Of a DNA stretch of 64,000 bases, positions 8,104-16,885 are shown in pieces. The notes below the pieces were generated by a model, which had not been told where the DNA came from, ran no database searches, and saw nothing but the letters and a program-made list of their open reading frames with translations. The position numbers were made by a program, and so were the translations under genes. The stretch's first letter is position 1. Each line of letters opens with the position of its first letter. The DNA is from Planctomycetota bacterium (lineage in GTDB: Bacteria; Planctomycetota; Phycisphaerae; Tepidisphaerales; Tepidisphaeraceae), in NCBI GenBank assembly GCA_023417885.1, contig JAEZED010000069.1:24420-88419 (forward strand), in the 5' to 3' direction.

Positions 8104-11100
8104 TCACGCTTCGCGGCTGGCGAGAAGCTCGCCGATGGTCTGCCGGATCGTCTGCGGCTCCACGGGCTTTACGAGGTGACCATCGAAACCCGCGGCGTGA
8201 GAGCGCCGGCGATCCTCGTCCTGACCCCAGCCGGTTAGAGCGATGATCACCACGTCCTGCCCCCACTTCCTCCGCCGGATCGCCCGGCAGACGTCGTGCC
8301 CGCTCATCCCGGGCATCCCGATGTCCAGCAGGATCGCCTCCGGCCGAAAGCGCTCCGCCCGCTCCAAAGCAGTGACGCCGTCATGGGCTATCTCCGTCTC
8401 GCTCCCGGCCATGCGCAGGAGAAGTGCCAGCGTCCGGGCCGCGTCGACGTTGTCGTCAACGACCAGGATCCGGCCCGCGACTCCGGAAAAGTCGGCAAGC
8501 TCGCCATTGGTCTGATCGGGCTCAGCCGGAATCTCTGACTCGGTGAGGTGGGAGGCCACGGGCAGCCGGACGATGAACTCGCTCCCCCGCCCCGGCCCGT
8601 CGCTCCGGACGGAGATGCTCCCGTCGTGCAATTCCACAAGGCGCTTGGCGAGTGTCAGGCCGATCCCGAGGCCGCCCTGTGCCTTCTCCAGTGACTTGTC
8701 CACCTGCGAGAACATCTCGAAGATGCTGCCCAGCTTCTCGGCGGGAATACCGATCCCCTCGTCCTTCACCGAGATCGATACGCTCCCCCCCTGCCGCCGT
8801 GCAGCGATCCGAATGGTTCCGCCGCGGGGGGTGAACTTGCAGGCGTTGTTCAGCAGGTTGCTGAATACCTGCCCAAGGCGCACCGCGTCCGCCTCGAGGT
8901 AGACCGGCCCCGCCGGCAACGACACCTCGACGGTTTGCTCCTCGGCGTCAGCCAGCGGGCAGCTGGTCTCTATGGCCTGCCGGATGATGGGCGCCAGCTC
9001 CGCCGGGGCCTTGCGAAGCTCCAGGCGGTCGCGCGTGATGCGGCTGACGTCCAGGAGGTCGTCCACCAGCCGAACGAGCTGCTCGACCTGCCGCTCGATG
9101 GCCCGCCGGGCCTCGACGGGCGTCATCTGCGAGCCGTCGGTTCGTTTCATGATCTCCAGCGCGCTTCGAATCGGCGCAAGGGGATTCCGCAACTCATGGG
9201 CGAGCGTGGCCAGGAACTCGTCCTTCCGGCGGTCAGCGTCCCGCAGGGCCTCCTCGCTGCGCTGGCGATCGCGGTAGAGCATCGCATTATCGATCGCCTG
9301 CCCCGCCCGGCGGGCAATCTCGATGGCCACGGAGAGATCGCGCTCGTCAAACCGCCGCTTCCCCGTGCCGGCGACGAATGTCATCGTTCCGGGGATGCCC
9401 GCGCGTCCACGAATGGGGACGCAGATGTAAGAGCGGATGTCGGCCTGCTCGAGGAGGCGGCGGTGATGCTCATCGCGCGCGCGCATCCGGAGCAGGTCCT
9501 CTCCGATCTCGCTCACCAGCTCGGGCTCACCCGTGCGCAAGACGTGCTGCGGGCCCGAGGGCGCGTCCGGAGGCGTCGGATATCGCTCGGTGAGCTCATG
9601 CGCCAGGCTCACTTTGGCCGGGTCGATGTGCGCCACCGCCAACCGCCGCAACTGACCCTGGTCATCCGACAGATCCACGCCGCACCAGTCTGCGAACTCC
9701 GGCACCGCCGCCCGCGCCACGTTCGCCAGCGTCTGCTCGTAATCAAGCGATTCGGCGAGGATGGCCCCCGCCGCCGCGAGGAACGACTCTCGCACGGCGG
9801 CATCCTCGGCGCGCCGCAGAAGCTGCGATTGGGCGTCGTAGAGCTCCGCTGTGGTGATCGCCGCCGCGGCGATGTTGGCCAGCGCTCGTGCGGATTCGAC
9901 CTCCGTGGACCCGAAGTGATGGGGTGTGCGGCAGTAGAAGACGAGCGTTCCGGTCACCTGTCCGTGGATGTAGAGCGGGAGGATCATCAGCGAGCCGATT
10001 CCCTCACGCTCGTAGTGCTTCCAACGGGCATGGAGCAGTGGCGTCGAGCGGTCGGCCAGGTCCTCCGGCTGCACGACGATCGCCTCCACCGGCACGCTCG
10101 CGTCCTGGGCCGCCTGGATCGAGCTGGAGATGAACTCCTCCGACAGCCCCTCGCTCGACACCGCCGACCACACTCCGGCGGCATCCTGTCGCCACACCGC
10201 GAACGCGTCAGCCGCCACGAGCTCGCGCGACAGGCCCAGCACCGATGCGAGGAGCTCATCAACATCCAGCGACTTGATGAGGTGGGAAGTCGTTTGCAGC
10301 AGCAGCGTAAGGCGGGCTGCCAGCTTGCGGTGCCGTGCCTCGCTCTGGCGCAGTGCCTCCTGGGTGCGGCGACGCTGGGCATCGGCGCGCTTCCGCTCGA
10401 CGCCGAAGGCGAGTTGCCGCGCGATGATGAGCGCCAACTCGATCTCGCCCGCCGAAAAGTCGTGCGGGGCGTCGTAGTAGAGCATGAACTTCCCGATCAG
10501 CCGCCCCTCCGTCACGAGCGGGATGAAGCCCAGCGCACGAATCCCCTCCTGCTCGATCACGGATCGAAGCGGCTCGCCGATCTCCGAAGCGGCCAGGTCG
10601 GGCATCGTGATGGGCTCGGGGTGTTTCTCGTCGGCCTTCCAGGGTGAGTGCCCGGCCGCCGCGGCCCGGTAGTTGTCGCTCAGCCGCCGCCACGCGACGA
10701 ATCGCATCACCTCGTGCTCGTCGAACAGCAGTATGGAGGCCCGGTCGCACCCCAGGGCGCTCGTGATCGAATCGAGCGCCGCGTCGTAGACCTCCTCCAG
10801 CGAGCCTGCCCGGTGGAGACGGTCGGTCAGCCTGAACAACGCCCCCTGCTCGGCGGCCCGCTTCTCGATGAGCTGCTCCGCCTCCTTCCGGCCGGTGATG
10901 TCGACGAAAGCGCCCACGCAGCCGCGGACGCGCCCTTCCTCGCCAAACAGCGGAACCGCATACTCGTAAAGCCAGCGTTTGCGCCCGTCGTTGTGGCGGA
11001 GCTCGAACGTCTCCCCCCACACGGGCTGCGCCGTGCGGGCGGCGCGCTGCATAGGCAGCTCTTCAGCGGACACTTCCACGCCTTCGCGGAACACGCGGAA

Positions 11101-12069
11101 CGGCAGCAGAGCCCCATCGTCACTGCTCTTGGAGGCGTTCATCCCCGGCTCGATCCAGAGCATCTCCGCGCCCGCCGCGTTCATCGTGATCTGCGAGCAC
11201 TCCGCGTCGCGCGCTACGAATACGCCGACCGGCAGCACACTCAGCAGCGCGTCGCGCTCCTCCGCATGGCTTCGAAGGTCGTCGCGTAGAGCCGCGATCC
11301 GCTCATCGGCCAGCTTGCTCTCGGTGATGTTCCTGGCGATCTTCGACGCCCCGACCAGGCGCCCGCGCTCGTCGCGTACAGGGGAGATGCTGATCGAGAC
11401 CACCAGGCGGCGACAGTCCTTGGACATGCGGACCGTCTCGAAGTGATCCACCCGCTCGCCGCCGCGGATCCGCTGGAGGATCTGCCGCTGCTCCGCCAAC
11501 AGCTCGGGCGGGACGATGATCGAGATCGGCTGCCCGACCGCCTCTTTCTGCGAGTATCCGAAGAGCCGCTCGGCGCCGGCATTCCAGGAGCGGATCGTGC
11601 CGTCGAGCGACTTGCTGATGATCGCGTCGTCCGAGGCCTCGACGATCGCCGCCAGCCGGGCACGGGCATGCTCAGCCTGGGCGGAGACGTCGTGCAGTCG
11701 CCCGGCGAACCAGGCGGTCAGCCCCGCGGCAAGCAGCGCGGCGCCGTAGAGGCCGAGGGTGAGTGCTTCGATCGGCCCGGCGATGGCGAGTGACGCCCGC
11801 GGGGGGAAGAAAAAGTACCTGGAGAGGCTCCACCCGACCGTTGCCGCGGCCAGAAACGGCCCGGCCCGGACGATCACCAGCAGCGGCAGCAGGACGACGG
11901 CCACCAGGAGCAGTTGCAACCGGTCGCCGGCATAGGGGTCGATCAGCCAGCGGACGCCGAGGGCGGCGAGTACGACGCCAATGGAGAGCGCATACTGGGC
12001 CGGGAGGGGCCAGCTCAAGGGGGTAGACGACCGGACGCGGGACGAAGCGCTGGCTATCTGTACCTCCAC
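8104..12069 (-). CDS. Hybrid sensor histidine kinase with PAS, GAF and receiver domains
   Basis: A 1321-residue sensor. An N-terminal hydrophobic region (about residues 20-125, DUF4118/KdpD-type membrane module) is followed by two PAS domains (about 140-395; the first has DDAIISKSLDGTIRSWN, the second ends with a PAC segment ITGRKEAEQ). Three GAF-like domains follow (about 405-905). Next come a HisKA domain with the phospho-acceptor H-box FLATLAHELRNPLAPI, a HATPase_c domain (NLLNNACKFTPRGG, DEGIGIP, GGLGIGLTLAKRL), and a C-terminal receiver (ILVVDDN, phospho-acceptor Asp in LLDIGMPGMSG, Lys in HLVKPVEP). No separate output response regulator lies next to it. The location beside the EPS operon on the same strand suggests, but does not show, control of EPS. 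The stimulus is unknown. Confidence 0.93.
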   Translation of the reverse strand: MEVQIASASSRVRSSTPLSWPLPAQYALSIGVVLAALGVRWLIDPYAGDRLQLLLVAVVLLPLLVIVRAGPFLAAATVGWSLSRYFFFPPRASLAIAGPIEALTLGLYGAALLAAGLTAWFAGRLHDVSAQAEHARARLAAIVEASDDAIISKSLDGTIRSWNAGAERLFGYSQKEAVGQPISIIVPPELLAEQRQILQRIRGGERVDHFETVRMSKDCRRLVVSISISPVRDERGRLVGASKIARNITESKLADERIAALRDDLRSHAEERDALLSVLPVGVFVARDAECSQITMNAAGAEMLWIEPGMNASKSSDDGALLPFRVFREGVEVSAEELPMQRAARTAQPVWGETFELRHNDGRKRWLYEYAVPLFGEEGRVRGCVGAFVDITGRKEAEQLIEKRAAEQGALFRLTDRLHRAGSLEEVYDAALDSITSALGCDRASILLFDEHEVMRFVAWRRLSDNYRAAAAGHSPWKADEKHPEPITMPDLAASEIGEPLRSVIEQEGIRALGFIPLVTEGRLIGKFMLYYDAPHDFSAGEIELALIIARQLAFGVERKRADAQRRRTQEALRQSEARHRKLAARLTLLLQTTSHLIKSLDVDELLASVLGLSRELVAADAFAVWRQDAAGVWSAVSSEGLSEEFISSSIQAAQDASVPVEAIVVQPEDLADRSTPLLHARWKHYEREGIGSLMILPLYIHGQVTGTLVFYCRTPHHFGSTEVESARALANIAAAAITTAELYDAQSQLLRRAEDAAVRESFLAAAGAILAESLDYEQTLANVARAAVPEFADWCGVDLSDDQGQLRRLAVAHIDPAKVSLAHELTERYPTPPDAPSGPQHVLRTGEPELVSEIGEDLLRMRARDEHHRRLLEQADIRSYICVPIRGRAGIPGTMTFVAGTGKRRFDERDLSVAIEIARRAGQAIDNAMLYRDRQRSEEALRDADRRKDEFLATLAHELRNPLAPIRSALEIMKRTDGSQMTPVEARRAIERQVEQLVRLVDDLLDVSRITRDRLELRKAPAELAPIIRQAIETSCPLADAEEQTVEVSLPAGPVYLEADAVRLGQVFSNLLNNACKFTPRGGTIRIAARRQGGSVSISVKDEGIGIPAEKLGSIFEMFSQVDKSLEKAQGGLGIGLTLAKRLVELHDGSISVRSDGPGRGSEFIVRLPVASHLTESEIPAEPDQTNGELADFSGVAGRILVVDDNVDAARTLALLLRMAGSETEIAHDGVTALERAERFRPEAILLDIGMPGMSGHDVCRAIRRRKWGQDVVIIALTGWGQDEDRRRSHAAGFDGHLVKPVEPQTIRQTIGELLASREA

Positions 12070-12227
12070 ATCTCGACTGGCAGCGATGACAGATGTTCAG
12101 CCAGGCCGAGCCCCGGAACGGGTCGGCGGTGCCCATGAGACACACTCGCACAGATACCGCACCGAACCCGACCTCTGCAAGCCGGGAAATCGCAGTCGAC
12201 CGCCATCAACGATAGCCACAGGAAGCG
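12070..12227. other. Upstream region of the sensor kinase
   Basis: A short spacer between the kinase start and the displaced tRNA-Tyr end. It should hold the kinase promoter on the minus strand, but no convincing promoter boxes stand out. Confidence 0.35.
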
Positions 12228-12250
12228 AAAGACCCCGCACGAGGCGGGGC
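12228..12250 (-). terminator. Original terminator of the host tRNA-Tyr gene
   Basis: On the minus strand a CCCCGC/GCGGGG hairpin (stem halves 12244-12249 and 12233-12238) is followed by TCTTT. It sits just beyond the displaced tRNA 3' end, so before insertion of the element it would have terminated the tRNA-Tyr transcript. Now it is separated from the functional tRNA by 11.6 kb. Confidence 0.6.
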
Positions 12251-12267
12251 TTACTAAGGAGAGATCA

Positions 12268-12320
12268 ATGGGAGCGGCTGGATTCGAACCAGCGAAGGCA
12301 GAGCCACCTGATTTACAGTC
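12268..12320 (-). repeat. Left attachment repeat: displaced 3' end of tRNA-Tyr
   Basis: These 53 bases are identical to 23872-23924, which include the 3' portion of the intact tRNA-Tyr (from the anticodon loop to the discriminator). After position 12320 the two copies diverge at once. This fits a fossil of the original tRNA end left after tyrosine-recombinase integration. The anticodon-stem 5' strand, D arm and acceptor 5' strand are absent here, so it is not a functional tRNA. Confidence 0.93.
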
Positions 12321-12334
12321 GGCGGCGGATTATC

Positions 12335-12360
12335 TTGACACAGCGCGCCCAATGTTGACA
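12335..12360 (+). promoter_or_regulatory. Paired TTGACA boxes upstream of the integrase
   Basis: Two perfect TTGACA hexamers (12335-12340 and 12355-12360) lie 20 bases apart, upstream of the integrase. Neither has a good -10 box at 16-18 bases; the first has ACAATC at 17. They may be promoter -35 elements or a repeated protein-binding site. Confidence 0.25.
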
Positions 12361-12450
12361 ATCGGCGACGGTGTACGGAAACCCCGATGTTTCCTGCCCC
12401 TTGCGGCGTTGCCCGAGTGACGCCGGTTTTGCCCGATTTTGACGACAGCC

Positions 12451-12469
12451 GTTGCGCCGGCGTTGCGCC
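12451..12469 (+). promoter_or_regulatory. Candidate integrase arm-type sites, left
   Basis: Two copies of GTTGCGCC (12451-12458, 12462-12469) spaced 11 bases. The same pair with the same spacing and orientation occurs near the right end (23774-23792). Matching short repeats inside both ends of a tyrosine-recombinase element are the usual form of arm-type binding sites. They sit just before the integrase start. Confidence 0.5.
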
Positions 12470-12479
12470 GAGGTGAAAC

Positions 12480-13748
12480 ATGACGAGTGGACAGACGACC
12501 GAATCGAAGCGGTTCCCCTTCACTGAGCGACGCCTCGCCGACCTGCCGAAGCCGGAAGCGCGGCGGACGCTCTACCACGACGCCAAGTCCGCGCTGAAGT
12601 TTGAGATCACGCCGGCCGACTCGCGCACGTTCTACCTCGTGCAGCGCGTCAACGGGCGCCCGAAGCGCGTCCGCATCGGTGCATGGCCCGAACTGACGAT
12701 CGAGGCGGCGCGGAGGCTCGCCATCGGCAAGAGCGCCGACATCGCTAACGGCATCGACCCCGTGGAGCAGGCGAGGGCGAAAGAGGCAGAGTCGCAGCGT
12801 GACGGGTACAGCTTTGAGGATGCCGTCAACGACTACCTGAACGACCGGAAGGCACAGGGGCGAGTGAAGGCCGGCACGGAGGCGGAATACCGGCGGCTGG
12901 TCGATAAGCACCTCGCCGACTGGAAGCCGCGCCCCCTGGCCAGAATCGACAAGCCGGCCATCCTCGCCAAGCACCGGCACGTTGGCGTCCGCAACGGGAA
13001 GGCAACGGCCAACGCGCTGATGCGCGTCGTGCGGGCCGTGCTGGCGTTTGCAACGGACATGGATCGCCTCGACAAGAACCCCGCCGCCGTGCTGCGCGGG
13101 AAGTGGTTCGAGGACGTGGCGCGGGACACCGTGATTCCGGCCGAGAAGATCCCCGACTGGCGGGCGGCGCTGGTGAAGCTGCGAGACGAGAAGCCCGAGG
13201 GGATGGCCGTTGCCGCTGATATGCTGGATCTCATCCTGTTGACCGGGCTCCGAAAGGGAGAGGCCCGGCGCATCAAGTGGGCCGACGTGGACGAGGGGGC
13301 CGGCGTGCTGAGCATCCACGAAACCAAGAACAAGCTGCCGCTGCGACTGCCGATCACGCCCGCAATGGCAGAGATACTGGCCCGCCGCGCCAAGGCCCGC
13401 CGCGGCCGTTCGGCGTGGGTATTCCCGAGCGTCGGCAACCGGCGAAGCGAGGATGGCCCAATGCGCGAGCCGCGGCACGCGATGGCAGAGATCGAAGCGG
13501 AGACGGGAATCAGCGTGACGGTTCACGACCTGCGCCGCACGTTTATCAGCATCGCCGCCCCGCTGGTGCCTGGGCCTGTGCTGAAGGCCCTCGTGAACCA
13601 CAAGGCCCACAAATCCGGCGACGTGACACAGCGGCACTACGTCCGCCTCACGCCGGAGCAGTTGCGGCCACATCTCCAGGCGGTTCAAGCGGCGATGGGC
13701 GCCGCACCGCCGCCCCTGCCGGATGGCAGGATGCGCGTCGTCGCGTGA
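12480..13748 (+). CDS. int: Tyrosine-recombinase integrase
   Basis: A 422-residue site-specific recombinase, catalysing integration at tRNA-Tyr. The N-terminal arm-binding region (about 1-100) has the YLVQRVNGRPKRVRIGAWPE segment of P4-type integrases, followed by a SAM-like core-binding domain (about 110-215). Catalytic residues are Arg258 (TGLRKGEARRIKW), His349 and Arg352 (HDLRRT), His374 (LVNHKAH) and nucleophile Tyr387 (RHYVR). The gene lies about 160 bases inside the left attachment repeat, as expected. It looks intact. Confidence 0.95.
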   Translation: MTSGQTTESKRFPFTERRLADLPKPEARRTLYHDAKSALKFEITPADSRTFYLVQRVNGRPKRVRIGAWPELTIEAARRLAIGKSADIANGIDPVEQARAKEAESQRDGYSFEDAVNDYLNDRKAQGRVKAGTEAEYRRLVDKHLADWKPRPLARIDKPAILAKHRHVGVRNGKATANALMRVVRAVLAFATDMDRLDKNPAAVLRGKWFEDVARDTVIPAEKIPDWRAALVKLRDEKPEGMAVAADMLDLILLTGLRKGEARRIKWADVDEGAGVLSIHETKNKLPLRLPITPAMAEILARRAKARRGRSAWVFPSVGNRRSEDGPMREPRHAMAEIEAETGISVTVHDLRRTFISIAAPLVPGPVLKALVNHKAHKSGDVTQRHYVRLTPEQLRPHLQAVQAAMGAAPPPLPDGRMRVVA

Positions 13749-13828
13749 CGACCGCCACACAAAGTCACGCCCCGCCGGCCGAGAACGCGAATCAACAGCC
13801 GAACGGGGCGCAACAAGGAGTCAGCATC

Positions 13829-14230
13829 ATGTCCGCAGACCGCTATGGCCAGCAAGACACATTCTACGTCCGAAGGGAGATGGACGCGGGAATCGAAGTC
13901 CGGCAAGTAACCGGGAGGCTGATCGTCAACGGGAGCGATGTGTGCGTCCACGTTGACCGGGGCGACAAGACCATCACGGTCACCGACAACGTTCACTACT
14001 CGAGCTTCCTCGCCGGCCTGCGGGCCGCGCGCACGATGGCGGCCACCTCGCCGAGCGTCGCAGTCCGCGGCATTTTGCACACTGTCGAGTTCACGGAGGA
14101 TCTTCCGTACGACGGCGGCGCCGTGCTCGTGGATGATTGCGGCGGAAAGCGGCACGCGAGGATCTGGAGGCTCTGCCCGATCCATCAGGCGTTCGACATG
14201 CTGAAGCAGCTCGCCGGAGGTGGATCATGA
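13829..14230 (+). CDS. Hypothetical element protein
   Basis: A 133-residue protein starting at ATG 13829 behind a clear AAGGAG ribosome-binding site. It is not recognised. It is acidic, with no membrane segment. A stretch YSSFLAGLRAARTMAATSPS may be helical, and a cysteine pair (DDCGGK, RLCPIH) lies near the end. Its stop overlaps the next start (ATGA), so the two are translationally coupled. It sits directly behind the integrase, a position often taken by control or accessory proteins. Confidence 0.7.
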   Translation: MSADRYGQQDTFYVRREMDAGIEVRQVTGRLIVNGSDVCVHVDRGDKTITVTDNVHYSSFLAGLRAARTMAATSPSVAVRGILHTVEFTEDLPYDGGAVLVDDCGGKRHARIWRLCPIHQAFDMLKQLAGGGS

Positions 14231-14769
14231 GTAAGGCGAGCGAAGCATTCGCACGACAACTGAAGTCCAACAAGAGCCTCCGCATTGCTGTTGATCGCGC
14301 GATGGAGGGGTTCCGCGCAACGGTTCCCCTCCTGGTCGCCGCCAGCAGGGAAGCCATCGCCGAGTGGGAGGAGGAAACCGGCATCCCCTGGCCGCGGTCG
14401 GAAGCCGATAGTTACCGGTTCGCCGCACGCGCCGGTCTCTCACCCGACCGGATTCTAGATGGGCAGTGGAACACCAGCGACATCGGGGCGATCCTGCAAG
14501 GGCAGATCGACGCGCAGGCGAAGGAGCGCGAGCGAGCCGCTCAGAAGGTTGTCCCGAAGTTCCTGCCGGCTCGCGCCCTGATCGAGCACTGCGGGGTCCC
14601 GGCGGGCAATCGAGCGAAAGCTGCCGAGCAGAAGCTCAACCGGCTTCGCGAGAGTGGCAAACTGCCGAAGCTCGCCGTCCGGGAGAACGAGATCCGCGGC
14701 ACCCGCGAGGCGAAGTACGAGTACGACGTGAAGCTCTGCCGGCCCTACCTAATGGGCGATGTATCTTGA
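14227..14769 (+). CDS. Hypothetical element protein, possible DNA-binding C-terminus
   Basis: A 180-residue protein begun at the ATG overlapping the preceding stop. The N-terminal half is helical and unassigned. The C-terminal part (VPKFLPARALIEHCGVPAGN, then AEQKLNRLRESGKLP) is basic and resembles a helix-turn-helix arrangement, but I do not recognise a family. A strong terminator follows, so this ends the first transcription unit of the element. Confidence 0.65.
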   Translation: MSKASEAFARQLKSNKSLRIAVDRAMEGFRATVPLLVAASREAIAEWEEETGIPWPRSEADSYRFAARAGLSPDRILDGQWNTSDIGAILQGQIDAQAKERERAAQKVVPKFLPARALIEHCGVPAGNRAKAAEQKLNRLRESGKLPKLAVRENEIRGTREAKYEYDVKLCRPYLMGDVS

Positions 14770-14805
14770 CTGTATTCCGACGAGCGCCACGAGCATTTTT
14801 TCCCC

Positions 14806-14832
14806 AAGCCCGCCATAGTCGGCGGGCTTTTC
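14806..14832 (+). terminator. Rho-independent terminator after the integrase-proximal unit
   Basis: A perfect 9-bp stem AAGCCCGCC/GGCGGGCTT (14806-14814 with 14821-14829) and 6-base loop, followed by T-rich sequence. It lies 40 bases after the stop of the preceding gene. Confidence 0.85.
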
Positions 14833-14893
14833 TCGTGTATTTCGAACGTCTTTAGACACACCATGTCATAGCAGCCGGGCATCTAGTGGGTGT

Positions 14894-15112
14894 ATGCAGC
14901 AACACCCAACACCCGCCGCCGATGCCGGCCTAATCCCGGAAGCGTCCGCCGCCCGCAGGCTAGGTCTCGCCGTCGCCACCCTTCGGACGTGGCGCTGCCG
15001 ACGAAAGGGGCCGCCGTTCGTGAAGGTCGGACGCGCCGTCCGCTACTCGACCGACGACCTCGACCGCTACCTATCCGCCCGGCGCGTCGCGCCCGAGGGG
15101 GAAGGCCGATGA
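14894..15112 (+). CDS. Excisionase-like / MerR-type helix-turn-helix protein
   Basis: A 72-residue DNA-binding protein of the excisionase/AlpA 'helix-turn-helix 17' type. The core reads EASAARRLGLAVATLRTWRC followed by KGPPFVKVGRAVRYSTDDLD, the usual recognition helix and wing. The likely role is directing excision or controlling early genes of the element. It starts a chain of overlapping genes (ATGA into the next frame at 15109). Short inverted GGGTGT/ACACCC sequence at the start codon could be an operator. Confidence 0.82.
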   Translation: MQQHPTPAADAGLIPEASAARRLGLAVATLRTWRCRRKGPPFVKVGRAVRYSTDDLDRYLSARRVAPEGEGR

Positions 15113-15237
15113 GCCGCGACCCCGCGCTTATCGCCGCGGAGTTCAATCGGCGCCGCGGCCGCGCCCTGGCCGAAGTGACGGCGTTGCCCTTGCATGGCCG
15201 GCGCTGGGCGCCCGCCTGCGCCGCGAGCACGAAGTGA
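15109..15237 (+). CDS. Small hypothetical protein
   Basis: A 42-residue basic peptide beginning MSRDPALIAAEFNRRRGRAL. Its start overlaps the stop of the excisionase-like gene (ATGA) and its stop overlaps the next start (GTGA). That double coupling is the main reason to call so short a gene. Function unknown. Confidence 0.5.
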   Translation: MSRDPALIAAEFNRRRGRALAEVTALPLHGRRWAPACAASTK

Positions 15238-15635
15238 CGGCCGGCGACTTCGACGGCTGGCCCGAGTACGCGAGCCTGTTCCGCATCGCGTTGCTCGTGG
15301 CGGACAAGTCACCGCCGGAGACCCCGCCGGCAGTCCAGCGCGAGGCCGCAGTCGTCATCGGGCTTCGGCGACTGGAGCGGATGGAGGAATGCGCCATCCC
15401 GCCGAGTGACGCCGCATGGCTTGCAGTGTGGGGAACGTGGCAGGGGCCGGCTGCCCTCATCCACCCGGACGGAGACGAGGCCGACGTTTTCAACCTTCCG
15501 CTACCGGCGGATCGCTTCGCCATCGCCATCGGCGAGGCTCGACAACTTCAGCGAAAGCTTGACGCCGCACGCCAGCATGCCGACGCATCCCGCCGGCACG
15601 CTCTGGCGGCCGCGCGTGCATTGGAGGCCGCGTGA
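15234..15635 (+). CDS. Hypothetical element protein
   Basis: A 133-residue protein starting at GTG 15234, which overlaps the previous stop. The middle is rich in aromatic and acidic residues (DAAWLAVWGTWQGPAALIHP), and a C-terminal helix (ARQLQRKLDAARQHADASRR) may form a coiled coil. I do not recognise a family. It ends in GTGA overlap with the ATPase gene, implying stoichiometric expression with it. Confidence 0.65.
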   Translation: MTAGDFDGWPEYASLFRIALLVADKSPPETPPAVQREAAVVIGLRRLERMEECAIPPSDAAWLAVWGTWQGPAALIHPDGDEADVFNLPLPADRFAIAIGEARQLQRKLDAARQHADASRRHALAAARALEAA

Positions 15636-16885
15636 GTTCACTGACCGACTTCGATGTGATGGAACGCTACGAAGGCTCCAACGGCAAAGCGTTACCACGG
15701 GTAACACTTCCCGGCAGAAACGACGGCGCGCAGGGGGAAGTTTGGGAACCCGGGTTCCCAAAACCCGGCGCGAGTGGTTCGTCAGATTTCTGTCGAACCA
15801 CTCCAGCGGATGGCGCCCCCACCGTCAGCCTCATCGACCTGTCGGCGGTGGATCCGAAGCCGATCCTCTGGCTCTGGCCCGGACGCATCGCCCTGGGCAA
15901 GTTGACGATGCTCGCCGGAGACCCCGGCACAGGAAAGAGCTGCCTGAGCTGCGACCTGGCGTCGCGAACGAGCACCGGCATTGGCTGGCCCGACGGCGCA
16001 GCATGCGAACGGGGCGGCGTGGTGCTCATGAGCGCCGAAGACGACGTGGAGGACACCATCGTTCCGCGGCTCATCGCGGCATCCGCAGACCGAAGCATGA
16101 TCCGGGCCGTGGAAGGGATCGCCTTCCACGACGAGACCGGCACACCGCGAGAGCGGCCGCTGACGCTGGACGAGCTGGGGCATGTTCGCGAGGCGATCGA
16201 AGCAACGCCCGACTGCCGGCTCCTGGTCATCGACCCGATCAGCGCGTTCCTGCCACCGGGCAACGACGGGCACAACAACGCCGAGGTGCGCGGCCTACTG
16301 GCGCCGCTGGCAAGGCTCGCGGCCGAAACGTGCGTCGCGGTGGTGATGGTCTCGCACCTGAACAAGAGCAGCGGCGGCAAGGCGATGTATCGCACGATGG
16401 GCTCACTGGCGTTCAACGCAGCGGCCCGCGCGTCGTGGCTCGTCACGAAGGACAAGGACGACCCCGCCCGCCGCCTGTTCCTGCCCGTCAAGAACAACAT
16501 CGGCCCCGATTGCAGCGGGCTCGCCTACCGGCTCGAGAACCACGGGCACGGGATCGTTGTCGCGTGGGAGGCGGACGCCATCGCAACGACGGCGGACGAT
16601 GCCCTGGGCGAAGGCGGGCCGCGGGCCGTGGCTCACGACGAGGCAGCGCAGTTCATCGCCGAATGTCTGGCCGGCGGGCCGAAGCACTGGGACGAGATCG
16701 AGGCCGACGGCGTGCTGGGCGGACACGCCAAGTGGACGCTCGTGTCCGCCCGCAAAGCGGTCGCGGAATGCATCCGGGAACCCGGCGCAAGGGGCCGATG
16801 GCTCTGGCAACTTAGGGTTCAAACCCCAATCACCAAAAGTACCAAAGAAGACCTAAGAAGCCCAAACAAGCCCAAAGAAGGGTGA
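15632..16885 (+). CDS. AAA_25 / RepA-like ATPase
   Basis: A 417-residue RecA-fold ATPase of the AAA_25 type, found in plasmid RepA helicases and many mobile elements. The P-loop GDPGTGKS is at residues 96-103. The Walker B strand LLVIDPISAFLP and a sensor-like VVMVSHLNKS segment follow. The N-terminal 75 residues are low-similarity and their DNA holds three inverted repeats. The role is probably replication or DNA transactions of the element. Start GTG 15632 overlaps the previous stop. The last 20 codons run into iteron-like repeats. Confidence 0.85.
   Translation: MSSLTDFDVMERYEGSNGKALPRVTLPGRNDGAQGEVWEPGFPKPGASGSSDFCRTTPADGAPTVSLIDLSAVDPKPILWLWPGRIALGKLTMLAGDPGTGKSCLSCDLASRTSTGIGWPDGAACERGGVVLMSAEDDVEDTIVPRLIAASADRSMIRAVEGIAFHDETGTPRERPLTLDELGHVREAIEATPDCRLLVIDPISAFLPPGNDGHNNAEVRGLLAPLARLAAETCVAVVMVSHLNKSSGGKAMYRTMGSLAFNAAARASWLVTKDKDDPARRLFLPVKNNIGPDCSGLAYRLENHGHGIVVAWEADAIATTADDALGEGGPRAVAHDEAAQFIAECLAGGPKHWDEIEADGVLGGHAKWTLVSARKAVAECIREPGARGRWLWQLRVQTPITKSTKEDLRSPNKPKEG
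15691..15802. repeat. Cluster of three inverted repeats inside the ATPase gene
   Basis: Three successive inverted repeats: GTTACC-ACG-GGTAAC (15691-15705), a perfect 22-base palindrome with half-site TTTGGGAACCC (15741-15762), and AGTGGTTCG with its complement around a 12-base spacer (15773-15802). They lie in the part coding the poorly conserved N-terminus. They may be protein-binding sites or an origin component. Confidence 0.75.

Noticed and set aside
8935..10647. A 570-codon plus-strand open frame
   Set aside because: Antisense to the sensor kinase, whose domains are unmistakable.
12254..12523. Small minus-strand ORF across the attachment repeat
   Set aside because: It includes the tRNA fragment and the integrase start region; no homology or start signals.
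16811..16830. A tRNA T-arm-like sequence (GGGTTCAAACCCC)
   Set aside because: No other tRNA arms nearby; it lies inside the ATPase coding end.
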